Assembly (NCBI GenBank): GCA_910574805.1
Contig: CAJTCV010000011.1
Coordinates: forward strand, 62,001-126,000
DNA from: Lachnospiraceae bacterium
GTDB taxonomy: Bacteria; Bacillota; Clostridia; Lachnospirales; Lachnospiraceae
Length of the DNA: 64,000 bases
Direction: 5' to 3'
Shown: positions 26,581 through 34,323 of the stretch, one piece after another
How the letters are laid out: each line of letters starts with the position of its first letter
Numbering within the stretch: the stretch's first letter is position 1
Made by a program: the position numbers and the translations under genes
The notes under the pieces: generated by a model
What the model was told of the DNA's origin: nothing
Databases searched by the model: none
Seen by the model: the letters and a program-made list of their open reading frames with translations, nothing else

Positions 26581-27588
26581 ATGGCAGGAATTGATGTTGG
26601 GATCGATCTGGGGACAGCCAGTATTCTTGTATATATTAAAGGCAAAGGGGTTGTGTTGAAAGAGCCGTCTGTGGTGGCTTTTGACAGAGATACGAGTAAG
26701 ATCAAGGCAATCGGCGAGGAAGCGCGCCTGATGCTGGGCCGTACGCCGGGTAACATCGTGGCGGTGCGTCCGCTCCGCCAGGGCGTGATCTCAGATTATA
26801 CAGTGACAGAAAAGATGCTGAATTTTTTCATCCGGAAAGCCATCGGCAAGAAGACCTTCCGCAAGCCCAAGATCGCTGTATGTGTACCAAGCGGCGTTAC
26901 GGAGGTGGAGAAAAAGGCAGTGGAGGATGCCACTTATCAGGCAGGAGCGAGAGAGGTCTATATCATCGAGGAGCCTATCGCGGCAGCTATCGGGGCAGGG
27001 ATCGACATATCCAGACCCTGCGGTAATATGATCGTGGATATCGGAGGAGGGACAACAGATATCGCAGTTATCTCCCTGAGCGGTACAGTAGTCAGCACCT
27101 CTGTCAAGATCGCAGGAGACGATTTTGATGAGGCGATCGTCCGCTATATGCGCAAGAAGCACAATCTTCTGATCGGAGAGAGGACCGCGGAAGATATCAA
27201 GATCAAAGTGGGAAGCTGCTTCCCGCGGGCAGAGGCGGACAGCATTGATGTGCGCGGCCGTAATCTGGTCACAGGCCTTCCCAAGACTGTTACAGTGACG
27301 TCGGAAGAGACGGAGGAAGCACTGAGAGAATCCACAGCACAGATCGTGGAGGCGGTCCACAGCGTTCTGGAGCGTACGCCTCCGGAGCTGACGGCGGATA
27401 TCGCGGACCGGGGGATCGTGCTCACCGGGGGCGGAGCCCTTCTGCGGGGACTGGAAGAGCTTCTGGAGTCCAAGACGGGCATCAATACCATGACAGCGGA
27501 GGATCCCATGAAATGCGTGGCCATCGGGACCGGCAAATATGTGGAAGCGCTGTCCGGCAATTATTCAGATGTGGAGAGCAGAAAATAA
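26581..27588 (+). CDS. mreB: MreB/Mbl-family bacterial actin
   Basis: 335 aa. Actin-fold ATPase motifs: phosphate-1 GIDLGTASILVYIKG, connect-1 and phosphate-2 region VDIGGGTTDIAVISLSG, adenosine motif GIVLTGGGALLRGL. It polymerises under the membrane and guides side-wall peptidoglycan synthesis. RBS GAAAGGAG. The neighbouring SpoIID-like gene resembles the spoIIID-mbl setting of Bacillus and Clostridia, so it may be the Mbl paralogue; I cannot separate MreB from Mbl by eye. Confidence 0.93.
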   Translation: MAGIDVGIDLGTASILVYIKGKGVVLKEPSVVAFDRDTSKIKAIGEEARLMLGRTPGNIVAVRPLRQGVISDYTVTEKMLNFFIRKAIGKKTFRKPKIAVCVPSGVTEVEKKAVEDATYQAGAREVYIIEEPIAAAIGAGIDISRPCGNMIVDIGGGTTDIAVISLSGTVVSTSVKIAGDDFDEAIVRYMRKKHNLLIGERTAEDIKIKVGSCFPRAEADSIDVRGRNLVTGLPKTVTVTSEETEEALRESTAQIVEAVHSVLERTPPELTADIADRGIVLTGGGALLRGLEELLESKTGINTMTAEDPMKCVAIGTGKYVEALSGNYSDVESRK

Positions 27589-27685
27589 AAAAACAGGGGA
27601 CAGGCTGCTGCGGATCTTTGCAGCAGCTTCTTTGTATCGAAGGGAACAGGGATTAAAGTCCCGGCAGCGGGACTGGGGGCGGCGG

Positions 27686-29923
27686 ATGGAGATACGCAAA
27701 GGATACGTGGAGCATATTGTATTCCGGAATCCTGACAACGGATATTCGGTCTTTCAGCTGACATCGGAGGAGGAAGAACTGACCTGTGTGGGGATATTTC
27801 CGATGCTCGCTCAGGGAGAATTTCTGGAAGTCCGGGGGAGCATGACGGAGCATCCGGTATACGGAGAACAGATGAAGGTGGAGGAGAGTGCAGTCCTCTC
27901 TCCGGAGGATGAGACGGCCATGGAGCGGTATCTGGGGAGCGGGGCGGTTAAGGGAGTGGGCGCGGCGCTGGCAGCCAGGATCGTCCGCAGGTTCAGGGGA
28001 GACACCTTCCGGATCATCGAGGAAGAGCCGGAACGTCTGGCGGAGATCAAGGGGATCAGCGAGCGGAAGGCGCGGGAGATCGCGGAGCAGATGGAAGAGA
28101 AAAAAGAGCTTCGCCAGGCCATGATGTTTCTGACCGGATACGGGATCTCCATGCCGCTGGCGGTGAAAATCTACCAGAAATACGGACAGAGAACCTACCA
28201 GATCATGCAGGAGAATCCCTACCGTCTGGCAGATGATATTTCCGGCGTGGGCTTTAAGACGGCGGATGAGATCGCGGAGAAGATCGGTATCCACACGGAT
28301 TCTGACTACCGGATCCGCAGCGGGCTTCTGTATGTGCTGCAGCAGGCTTCCATGGAGGGCCATACCTGTCTGCCCCGGCAGGAGCTGCTTGGGCGGGCGT
28401 CTGAGCTTCTGGGCGTGGGAGAGGAAGGCATTCAGGTACAGATCATGAACCTCTGCATGGACCGAAAGCTGGTGATTCGGGAAAAGAACGGGGAATCCAT
28501 GGTCTTTTACAGCCGGTATTTTTATATGGAACTCAACGCTGCAAGAATGCTCCATGATCTGAAGCTGGAATGCGATATGGAGGAAAAGCTGATTCTCCGG
28601 AAGCTGGGGAAGGTGGAAAAGGCACTTCGGACGGAACTGGACGACATGCAGCGAAGAGCGGTGGCGGAGGCGGTCCGGAACGGACTTCTGATCCTGACCG
28701 GGGGTCCCGGAACCGGCAAGACGACGACGATCAATGCGATCATCCGGTATTTTGAGACAGAGGATATGGAGATCCTTCTGGCGGCGCCTACAGGCAGGGC
28801 GGCCAAGCGGATGACGGAAGCCACCGGGTATGAGGCGCTGACGATCCATCGGCTCCTGGAGCTGTCAGGAGGGCCGGCAGAAGACCGGGAACAGGCTTCT
28901 TTCGAGCGGAATGAGGAGAATCCTCTGGAAGCGGACCTGATCATCATCGATGAAGTATCCATGGTGGATATCTTCCTGATGCATGCCCTGCTCCGGGCGG
29001 TCAGTGTGGGAACCCGCCTGATTCTGGTGGGGGATATCAACCAGCTCCCCAGCGTGGGACCGGGCTGTGTGCTGAAAGACATGATCCTGTCCGGAGCCTA
29101 TCCGGTGGTCATGCTGGAGAAGATCTTCCGCCAGGCGAGCCAGAGCGATATTATCGTGAACGCCCACAGGATCAACCGGGGAGAGAAGGTCCCGCTGGAC
29201 AATAAGAGCAGGGATTTCTTCTTTCTGAAACGGCAGGATCCCAACCTGATCCTCCGGGTGGTGCTGGCGCTGGTGCAGGACAAGCTTCCGCGGTATGTGA
29301 AGGCGAAGCCCTTTGATATCCAGGTGCTGACGCCCATGCGCAGAGGTGCCCTGGGAGTGGAGCGGCTGAATGAGATGCTGCAGCGGTATCTGAATCCGCC
29401 GGCAGCAGACAAGGCGGAGCGGGAGACTGCCCGGGGCGTGTTCCGCGAGGGCGACAAAGTCATGCAGATCAAAAACAATTATCAGATCGAATGGGAAGCA
29501 AGGAACCGCTACGGGATGGCTGTGGACAGGGGAACCGGTATCTTCAACGGGGATATGGGCGTCATCCGGCGGATCGATGCCATGGCGGAGACGGTGGAGG
29601 TACTCTTCGACGATTACCGCACGGTGACCTACAGCTTTTCCCAGCTGGAGGAGCTGGAGCTCTCCTATGCGGTTACCATACATAAATCCCAGGGGAGCGA
29701 GTACCCTGCAGTGGTCATACCTCTTCTGACCGGTCCGCGGATGCTTTTGAACCGCAATCTGCTCTATACGGCGGTGACCCGCGCCCGCACCTGCGTGACG
29801 CTGGTGGGGAGCGACCGGACCTTTGAGATGATGATAGAAAATACAAGTGAACAGACCCGTTACAGCGGGCTTCTGGACCGGATCCGGGAGGTGGAAGCAT
29901 ATGGATCTGAGGAAAATGGCTGA
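27686..29923 (+). CDS. recD2: RecD2-type SF1 DNA helicase
   Basis: 745 aa. N-terminal OB/HhH region (AVKGVGAALAARIVRRF, EIKGISERKAREIAEQ), then SF1B helicase motifs: Walker A GGPGTGKTTT, motif II IIDEVSMVD, motif III GDINQLPSVGPG, motif VI region YTAVTRARTCVTLVG and HKSQGSEYP. RecD2 is a 5'-3' helicase in mismatch repair and replication-stress tolerance in Firmicutes lacking RecBC. I start at ATG 27686, where the family N-terminus MEIRKGYVEHIVFRN begins; the RBS is weak (GGGGGCGG) and the frame is open back to mreB. Confidence 0.95.
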   Translation: MEIRKGYVEHIVFRNPDNGYSVFQLTSEEEELTCVGIFPMLAQGEFLEVRGSMTEHPVYGEQMKVEESAVLSPEDETAMERYLGSGAVKGVGAALAARIVRRFRGDTFRIIEEEPERLAEIKGISERKAREIAEQMEEKKELRQAMMFLTGYGISMPLAVKIYQKYGQRTYQIMQENPYRLADDISGVGFKTADEIAEKIGIHTDSDYRIRSGLLYVLQQASMEGHTCLPRQELLGRASELLGVGEEGIQVQIMNLCMDRKLVIREKNGESMVFYSRYFYMELNAARMLHDLKLECDMEEKLILRKLGKVEKALRTELDDMQRRAVAEAVRNGLLILTGGPGTGKTTTINAIIRYFETEDMEILLAAPTGRAAKRMTEATGYEALTIHRLLELSGGPAEDREQASFERNEENPLEADLIIIDEVSMVDIFLMHALLRAVSVGTRLILVGDINQLPSVGPGCVLKDMILSGAYPVVMLEKIFRQASQSDIIVNAHRINRGEKVPLDNKSRDFFFLKRQDPNLILRVVLALVQDKLPRYVKAKPFDIQVLTPMRRGALGVERLNEMLQRYLNPPAADKAERETARGVFREGDKVMQIKNNYQIEWEARNRYGMAVDRGTGIFNGDMGVIRRIDAMAETVEVLFDDYRTVTYSFSQLEELELSYAVTIHKSQGSEYPAVVIPLLTGPRMLLNRNLLYTAVTRARTCVTLVGSDRTFEMMIENTSEQTRYSGLLDRIREVEAYGSEENG

Positions 29924-30632
29924 ATGGATACCGGATGCGGCAGGGTTCTTCTACCCCCGCCGGTGTCCGGTCTGCCAGGAGGCGGTGGAGCAGCAGGGAA
30001 GCAGGATCTGCGGGATCTGCAGGACGAAGCTTTCGTATGTCAGGCAGCCTTTCTGCCAGAAGTGCGGAAAGCCGCTGCTTCTGGAGGAGCAGGAATACTG
30101 CAGGGACTGCAGGAGGAAGCGGCACCGGTTTGAACGGGGAAGGGCGCCCCTTGTCTATGACCGGATCATGAAAAGCTCCATCGCCGCCTTCAAGTACGGC
30201 GGGCGCCGGGAGTATGCGGCTTTTTATGCGGAAGAGATCCTGCGGCGCTGCGCAAAGGATATGTCCGGGTGGCAGGGTGAGGTATTTGTTCCGATCCCGC
30301 TCCATCCTTCCAGACGGCGGAAACGGGGCTTTAACCAGGCGGAGCTTCTGGCCCGGGAGCTGTCCCGAAGGTGCGGCATCCCCACAGATGCCGGGCTTCT
30401 GACCCGCGTAAAGAAGACAAAGGCGCAGAAGGAACTGAATGACCAGGAACGGCTGACCAATCTGAAAGACGCCTTTTCCGTTCGGAAAGGGAGTGTTCCT
30501 TATCAAAATATCATACTGGTGGACGATATCTATACGACGGGAAGCACGGTGGATGCAGCGGCAGACGCGCTGAAGGAAAAGGGCGCCCGGAAAGTGTATT
30601 TCGTATGCATCTGCGTGGGAAATGGCAATTGA
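29901..30632 (+). CDS. comF: ComF family protein
   Basis: 243 aa. N-terminal zinc-ribbon cysteines (CPVCQEAV, CGIC, CQKCGKP, CRDC) and a phosphoribosyltransferase-like domain ending in ILVDDIYTTGSTVDAAADALK. ComF proteins take part in DNA uptake during transformation and in related DNA metabolism. Its ATG at 29901 overlaps the end of recD2 by 23 bases, so it is translated from the recD2 message; GGGAGGTGG supplies the RBS. Confidence 0.92.
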   Translation: MDLRKMAEWIPDAAGFFYPRRCPVCQEAVEQQGSRICGICRTKLSYVRQPFCQKCGKPLLLEEQEYCRDCRRKRHRFERGRAPLVYDRIMKSSIAAFKYGGRREYAAFYAEEILRRCAKDMSGWQGEVFVPIPLHPSRRRKRGFNQAELLARELSRRCGIPTDAGLLTRVKKTKAQKELNDQERLTNLKDAFSVRKGSVPYQNIILVDDIYTTGSTVDAAADALKEKGARKVYFVCICVGNGN

Positions 30633-30656
30633 TTTTTCCAACTGACTGCTTTTTAG

Positions 30657-30684
30657 TTGAATTTCCGGGCATTTGTGTTATACT
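30657..30684 (+). promoter_or_regulatory. Promoter of the cdaA operon
   Basis: TTGAAT (30657-30662), 16-bp spacer, TATACT (30679-30684) with TGT before it. It precedes the first small membrane-protein gene by 30 bases. Confidence 0.7.
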
Positions 30685-30713
30685 ATGGTGTGTATGAGGT
30701 GGAGACTGCATAT

Positions 30714-31160
30714 ATGGTAAATGAAGAAAAAGTAATATTGATGACCCGCGCCTCTGTCTATGAGGAGAAGAAAGGGAAAGAAAAACTGAAGATTTCCAGA
30801 TATTTTCGGCACGATTATATCAGCCTGCAGCTTCTTTACGGCTGGTTTTTTGTGACGGTCAGTTTTGTGCTCTGTGCGGTGCTGTGGGGCGCGTGCAATA
30901 TGGAATATCTGCTGGATAACATTCATAAAATGGATCTGAAACAATTGGGAATGACCGTTACGACGCTCTACACACTGGTCGTCGGAGGATATGTCTGTAT
31001 TCTGTACGGTGTATATGCCTACCGCTATTATGAGGCGAAAAAAAGCGTGGGGGCTTATGCCCATACGCTTCGGAAGATATCGGATATTTATGTCCGGGAG
31101 GGGAAACATGCGGCGCAGGGCGCTGTGATGGAGGATAAGAAACATGACAGGCTTACTTGA
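30714..31160 (+). CDS. Small two-helix membrane protein of unknown function
   Basis: 148 aa from the ATG at 30714 (SD-like GGTGGAG). Earlier in-frame starts overlap the promoter, so I exclude them. A basic cytoplasmic N-terminus (EEKKGKEKLKISRYFRHDY) is followed by helices at about 44-66 (YGWFFVTVSFVLCAVLWGA) and 88-108 (VTTLYTLVVGGYVCILYGV) and a C-terminal tail rich in charged residues. It heads the operon with cdaA and overlaps the next gene by 17 bases. No family recognised. Confidence 0.75.
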   Translation: MVNEEKVILMTRASVYEEKKGKEKLKISRYFRHDYISLQLLYGWFFVTVSFVLCAVLWGACNMEYLLDNIHKMDLKQLGMTVTTLYTLVVGGYVCILYGVYAYRYYEAKKSVGAYAHTLRKISDIYVREGKHAAQGAVMEDKKHDRLT

Positions 31161-32094
31161 GATAAAACAGCATCTTAAGGTATTCTATTCCAGATATGAT
31201 ATCTATCTGATACCTGCAATGAAATTTCTGCTGGCTTTTTTCGCGTTTCTGTTCATTAACGGACAGATCGGGTTCATGGAACGGGCGGCCAGCCCTGCAG
31301 TCACTCTGCTGCTGGCGCTTTTATGTTCCTTTCTTCCGGTAAACATGATCGCTGTTTTCGGCGGGATCCTGGTATGCGCCCATGCGTTTGCTCTGTCTCT
31401 GGAGACCCTGGCGGTGGTGGCGGGCGTGCTGTTTGTCATGTATGCGGTGTATTTCCGGGTGGCGCCCGGGCACGGTTATATCCTGGTGCTGACACCCATG
31501 GCATTTTTCCTGAAGATTCCCCATGTGATGCCGCTGGTTCTGGGGCTTCTGGGCGGGCCTGTATGTGCGGTGCCGCTGGCCTGCGGGACGGTCTGTTATT
31601 ACCTGATGTATTATATGAAGAACAACGAGAAGCTGCTGTCCAGCTCCGAGGCTGAGAAGATGTCCGAGCGGCTTATGTATCTGGTGGAGAATGTGCTGAA
31701 CAACAAGAACATGCTCCTGACGATTCTGGTCTTTGCGGTTACGCTGACGATCGTCTATGCCATCCGCAGGCTGAGTATGGATTATTCCTGGTATGTGGCC
31801 ATCTGCGCCGGGGCGGTGATCAATGTCGTGCTCTTCCTGATCGGGGGGCTGCTCCTGAAGGCTTCCGTATCCATCGGCGGAGTGGTTCTGGGGACGCTGG
31901 CAGGGATTCTGATTGCGCTGCTGGTGGAGTTCTTTGTGCGGAGCGTGGATTATTCCAGGACCGAATATACGCAGTTTGAGGACGACGAATATTATTATTA
32001 TGTGAAAGCAGTACCGAAGATGTCCATTGCACTGGCGGATAAAAAAGTCAAACGGATCAACTCCAGAAGAAAGACAACAAGAAGAAAACACTGA
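31144..32094 (+). CDS. Polytopic membrane protein upstream of cdaA
   Basis: 316 aa with about eight TM helices and a hydrophilic C-terminus that contains a Tyr/Asp-rich patch (FEDDEYYYYVKAVPK) followed by a very basic end (KRINSRRKTTRRKH). RBS GGAGG at 31131-31135; overlaps the previous gene. No motif identifies a transporter or enzyme class. The conserved-looking patch and location suggest a membrane partner of the cyclic-di-AMP synthase or of envelope turgor control; this is inference. Confidence 0.75.
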   Translation: MTGLLEIKQHLKVFYSRYDIYLIPAMKFLLAFFAFLFINGQIGFMERAASPAVTLLLALLCSFLPVNMIAVFGGILVCAHAFALSLETLAVVAGVLFVMYAVYFRVAPGHGYILVLTPMAFFLKIPHVMPLVLGLLGGPVCAVPLACGTVCYYLMYYMKNNEKLLSSSEAEKMSERLMYLVENVLNNKNMLLTILVFAVTLTIVYAIRRLSMDYSWYVAICAGAVINVVLFLIGGLLLKASVSIGGVVLGTLAGILIALLVEFFVRSVDYSRTEYTQFEDDEYYYYVKAVPKMSIALADKKVKRINSRRKTTRRKH

Positions 32095-32130
32095 CTGATT
32101 TGAGATCATATGGAGAAAGGGTGTGGAAAC

Positions 32131-33000
32131 ATGAGTCTTGAACAGCTCAACCGGTATATTTCATGGGATGCGCTGAACATCACGAAGACTGATGTGGCGG
32201 AGATCATCATCCTGGCCTTTATCATTTATCAGATTATGAACTGGATCAAATCCACCCGGGCCTGGAATCTGCTCAAGGGTTTTGCGGTGGTGCTGGCGCT
32301 TCTGGCGGTGGCCGCGTTCTTCCATATGAATACGATCCTGTGGATTGCCGAGAATTTCTTCAGCCTGGGGATTACGGCAGTGATCATCGTGTTTCAGCCC
32401 GAGCTTCGACGGGCGCTGGAGCAGTTGGGAGAGAAAAATATCCTGACCTCCATTGTTCCTTTTGAGGGGAGCAAAAAAGAAGCGGAAGGAGTTACGGACC
32501 GGACGATACAGGAACTGATCCGGGCATGCTTTGAGATGGGTAAGGCAAGGACCGGCGCGCTGATTGTCATGGAGCAGGGAGTCAGCCTCCAGGAATACGA
32601 GCGGACTGGTATCGCCATAGATTCTGCCGTCTCCAGCCAGCTGATTCTGAATATTTTTGAGAAAAACACGCCGCTGCATGACGGCGCCGTGATCCTCTCC
32701 GGGAACCGGATCCGTTCCGCCACCTGCTATCTGCCCCTGTCGGATAATATGAATCTGAGCAAGGCTCTTGGAACCAGGCACCGGGCAGCAGTGGGGATCA
32801 GCGAGGTGAGCGATTCTCTGACCATTGTAGTATCTGAGGAAACCGGATCGGTCTCTGTGGCGAAGAACGGAAGGATTCTTCGGAGTCTGAACCAGGAGCA
32901 GTTAAAGGAGCAGCTCCAGAAGCTGCAGTCCAGGCCGGAGGACAACCGGAAGATCAAATTATGGAAAGGGCGGAGCAAGAATGAAGACAAAACTGTTTGA
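32131..33000 (+). CDS. cdaA: Diadenylate cyclase CdaA
   Basis: 289 aa. Three N-terminal TM helices, then the DAC domain with the catalytic motifs DGA (TPLHDGAVIL) and RHR (GTRHRAAVG). It makes cyclic-di-AMP from two ATP, controlling potassium, osmolyte and cell-wall homeostasis. I prefer the ATG at 32131 (MSLEQLNRYI) because GGAGAAAGG lies about 10 bases before it; the ATG at 32110 has no RBS. It overlaps cdaR, its usual membrane regulator, by 20 bases. Confidence 0.97.
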   Translation: MSLEQLNRYISWDALNITKTDVAEIIILAFIIYQIMNWIKSTRAWNLLKGFAVVLALLAVAAFFHMNTILWIAENFFSLGITAVIIVFQPELRRALEQLGEKNILTSIVPFEGSKKEAEGVTDRTIQELIRACFEMGKARTGALIVMEQGVSLQEYERTGIAIDSAVSSQLILNIFEKNTPLHDGAVILSGNRIRSATCYLPLSDNMNLSKALGTRHRAAVGISEVSDSLTIVVSEETGSVSVAKNGRILRSLNQEQLKEQLQKLQSRPEDNRKIKLWKGRSKNEDKTV

Positions 33001-34246
33001 CAACCTGCTTCTGAAGATCCTTTCTGTGATTGCGGCGGTATTTTTGTGGCTGATCGTGGTCAATATTGACGATGCGGTGGATAACCGGCAGATCAGAAAT
33101 GTCAAGGTAAATATGGTAAATATGGAAGTCCTGACTTCGCAGGGGCAGATGTGCCGGGTGGAGGACGGAACGGATACGGTGGACCTGACGGTCTACGCCA
33201 GACGGAGCGTGCTGAACAGGCTGAAGGCGTCGGATTTTGTGGTGACTGCGGATGTACAGAAGGATCTCCAGTTTGGGAGTATGGTGAAGATTGAGGTTGC
33301 CTATGTGGGAGACTCATCCATTGAGCGGGTGGAGCAGAACCGTGAAAATGTGCTGGTCAGCATTGAGGAATCAGTGACAGAGCAGTTCAAGGTGGCGGTG
33401 AAGCTGCAGGGAGAACCGGAGAAAGGGCTGGTGCCCGGTTCCGTGATTCCGGAGCAGACGCTGGTGGAGATCACCGGTCCCAGATCGGCAGTGGAGCGGA
33501 TCAAGGTGGTGCAGGTGGAGGTTCCCATCACCGGGATCACCGGGACGGTGGTGCGTCCGGGCAGGCTGAAGCTTCTGGACAGCGACGGCAACGAGATCAA
33601 TGGTACGTATCTTGACTATTATGGAAAGGATACGGACTTTAATGTAACGGTCACCACACTGAATACGAAGGAAGTGGGGATCAGTTTTGATATCAGCCAG
33701 GCGGCTCCGGAGGGATATGGACTGAGTGCCATTACCTATAAGCCGGAGACGGTGAAGATCGCGGGGACCAGCGCTCAGATCCACCCCATCTATAATCTGA
33801 ACATCCCGCCGGAGGCGCTGAATCCGGAGGGGGCCACGGGAAGAGTGGAGCAGACGGTGGATATCAGCCGTTATCTGGAGGAAGGACTTGTGATTCCCGA
33901 CGAAGGAGAACGGGAAATTGTAGTTACCATGGATATCACGCAGCATGCGGCCCAGAGTTATCTGTTCACGCCGGACCGGATTCAGTATCAGAACGTTCCT
34001 GAGGGGATGGAGCCTGATCTGTCGGAGGCCGGAGTGCTGGAGGTATCTGTCAGCGGTCTGGAGGAGGATCTGGCCGGGGTGACGGCGGAGAGCATTACAG
34101 CCAGTGTGGATCTGTCCGAGTGCAGGCGGCCGGGTACTTACACGCTGCCGGTGAATGTGACGGTTCCGGAGGGTCTGCGGGCGCCGGAGGGACTGGAGCT
34201 GACGGTGGAACTCGTCAGGAGTTCACAGAGAGATCAGGAACGATAA
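32981..34246 (+). CDS. cdaR: YbbR-domain regulator of CdaA
   Basis: 421 aa. One N-terminal TM helix (ILSVIAAVFLWLIVVNI) then an extracytoplasmic array of YbbR repeats; repeated units begin near residues 55, 130, 215 and 310 (for example VKLQGEPEKGLVPGSVIPEQ and ITGPRSAVERIKVVQVEV). CdaR/YbbR binds CdaA and modulates its activity; in many Firmicutes glmM follows, but here a surface-glycan gene follows instead. Confidence 0.93.
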   Translation: MKTKLFDNLLLKILSVIAAVFLWLIVVNIDDAVDNRQIRNVKVNMVNMEVLTSQGQMCRVEDGTDTVDLTVYARRSVLNRLKASDFVVTADVQKDLQFGSMVKIEVAYVGDSSIERVEQNRENVLVSIEESVTEQFKVAVKLQGEPEKGLVPGSVIPEQTLVEITGPRSAVERIKVVQVEVPITGITGTVVRPGRLKLLDSDGNEINGTYLDYYGKDTDFNVTVTTLNTKEVGISFDISQAAPEGYGLSAITYKPETVKIAGTSAQIHPIYNLNIPPEALNPEGATGRVEQTVDISRYLEEGLVIPDEGEREIVVTMDITQHAAQSYLFTPDRIQYQNVPEGMEPDLSEAGVLEVSVSGLEEDLAGVTAESITASVDLSECRRPGTYTLPVNVTVPEGLRAPEGLELTVELVRSSQRDQER

Positions 34247-34256
34247 AAAGGTATCA

Positions 34257-34305
34257 GGGGGCTGTTGCAGGGAAGTTTCATCAGGAGCTTTTCTGTGACA
34301 GCCCC
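34257..34305 (+). promoter_or_regulatory. Long hairpin in the leader of the DUF2142-like gene
   Basis: GGGGCTGT (34257-34264) pairs with ACAGCCCC (34298-34305), and an inner stem CAGGGAAG/CTTTTCTG extends it. No T tract follows. The RBS (CAGGAG) of the next gene lies seven bases after the stem, so it might affect translation or protect the message end after cdaR. Confidence 0.5.
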
Positions 34306-34323
34306 ATGTAACAGGAGTTATTT

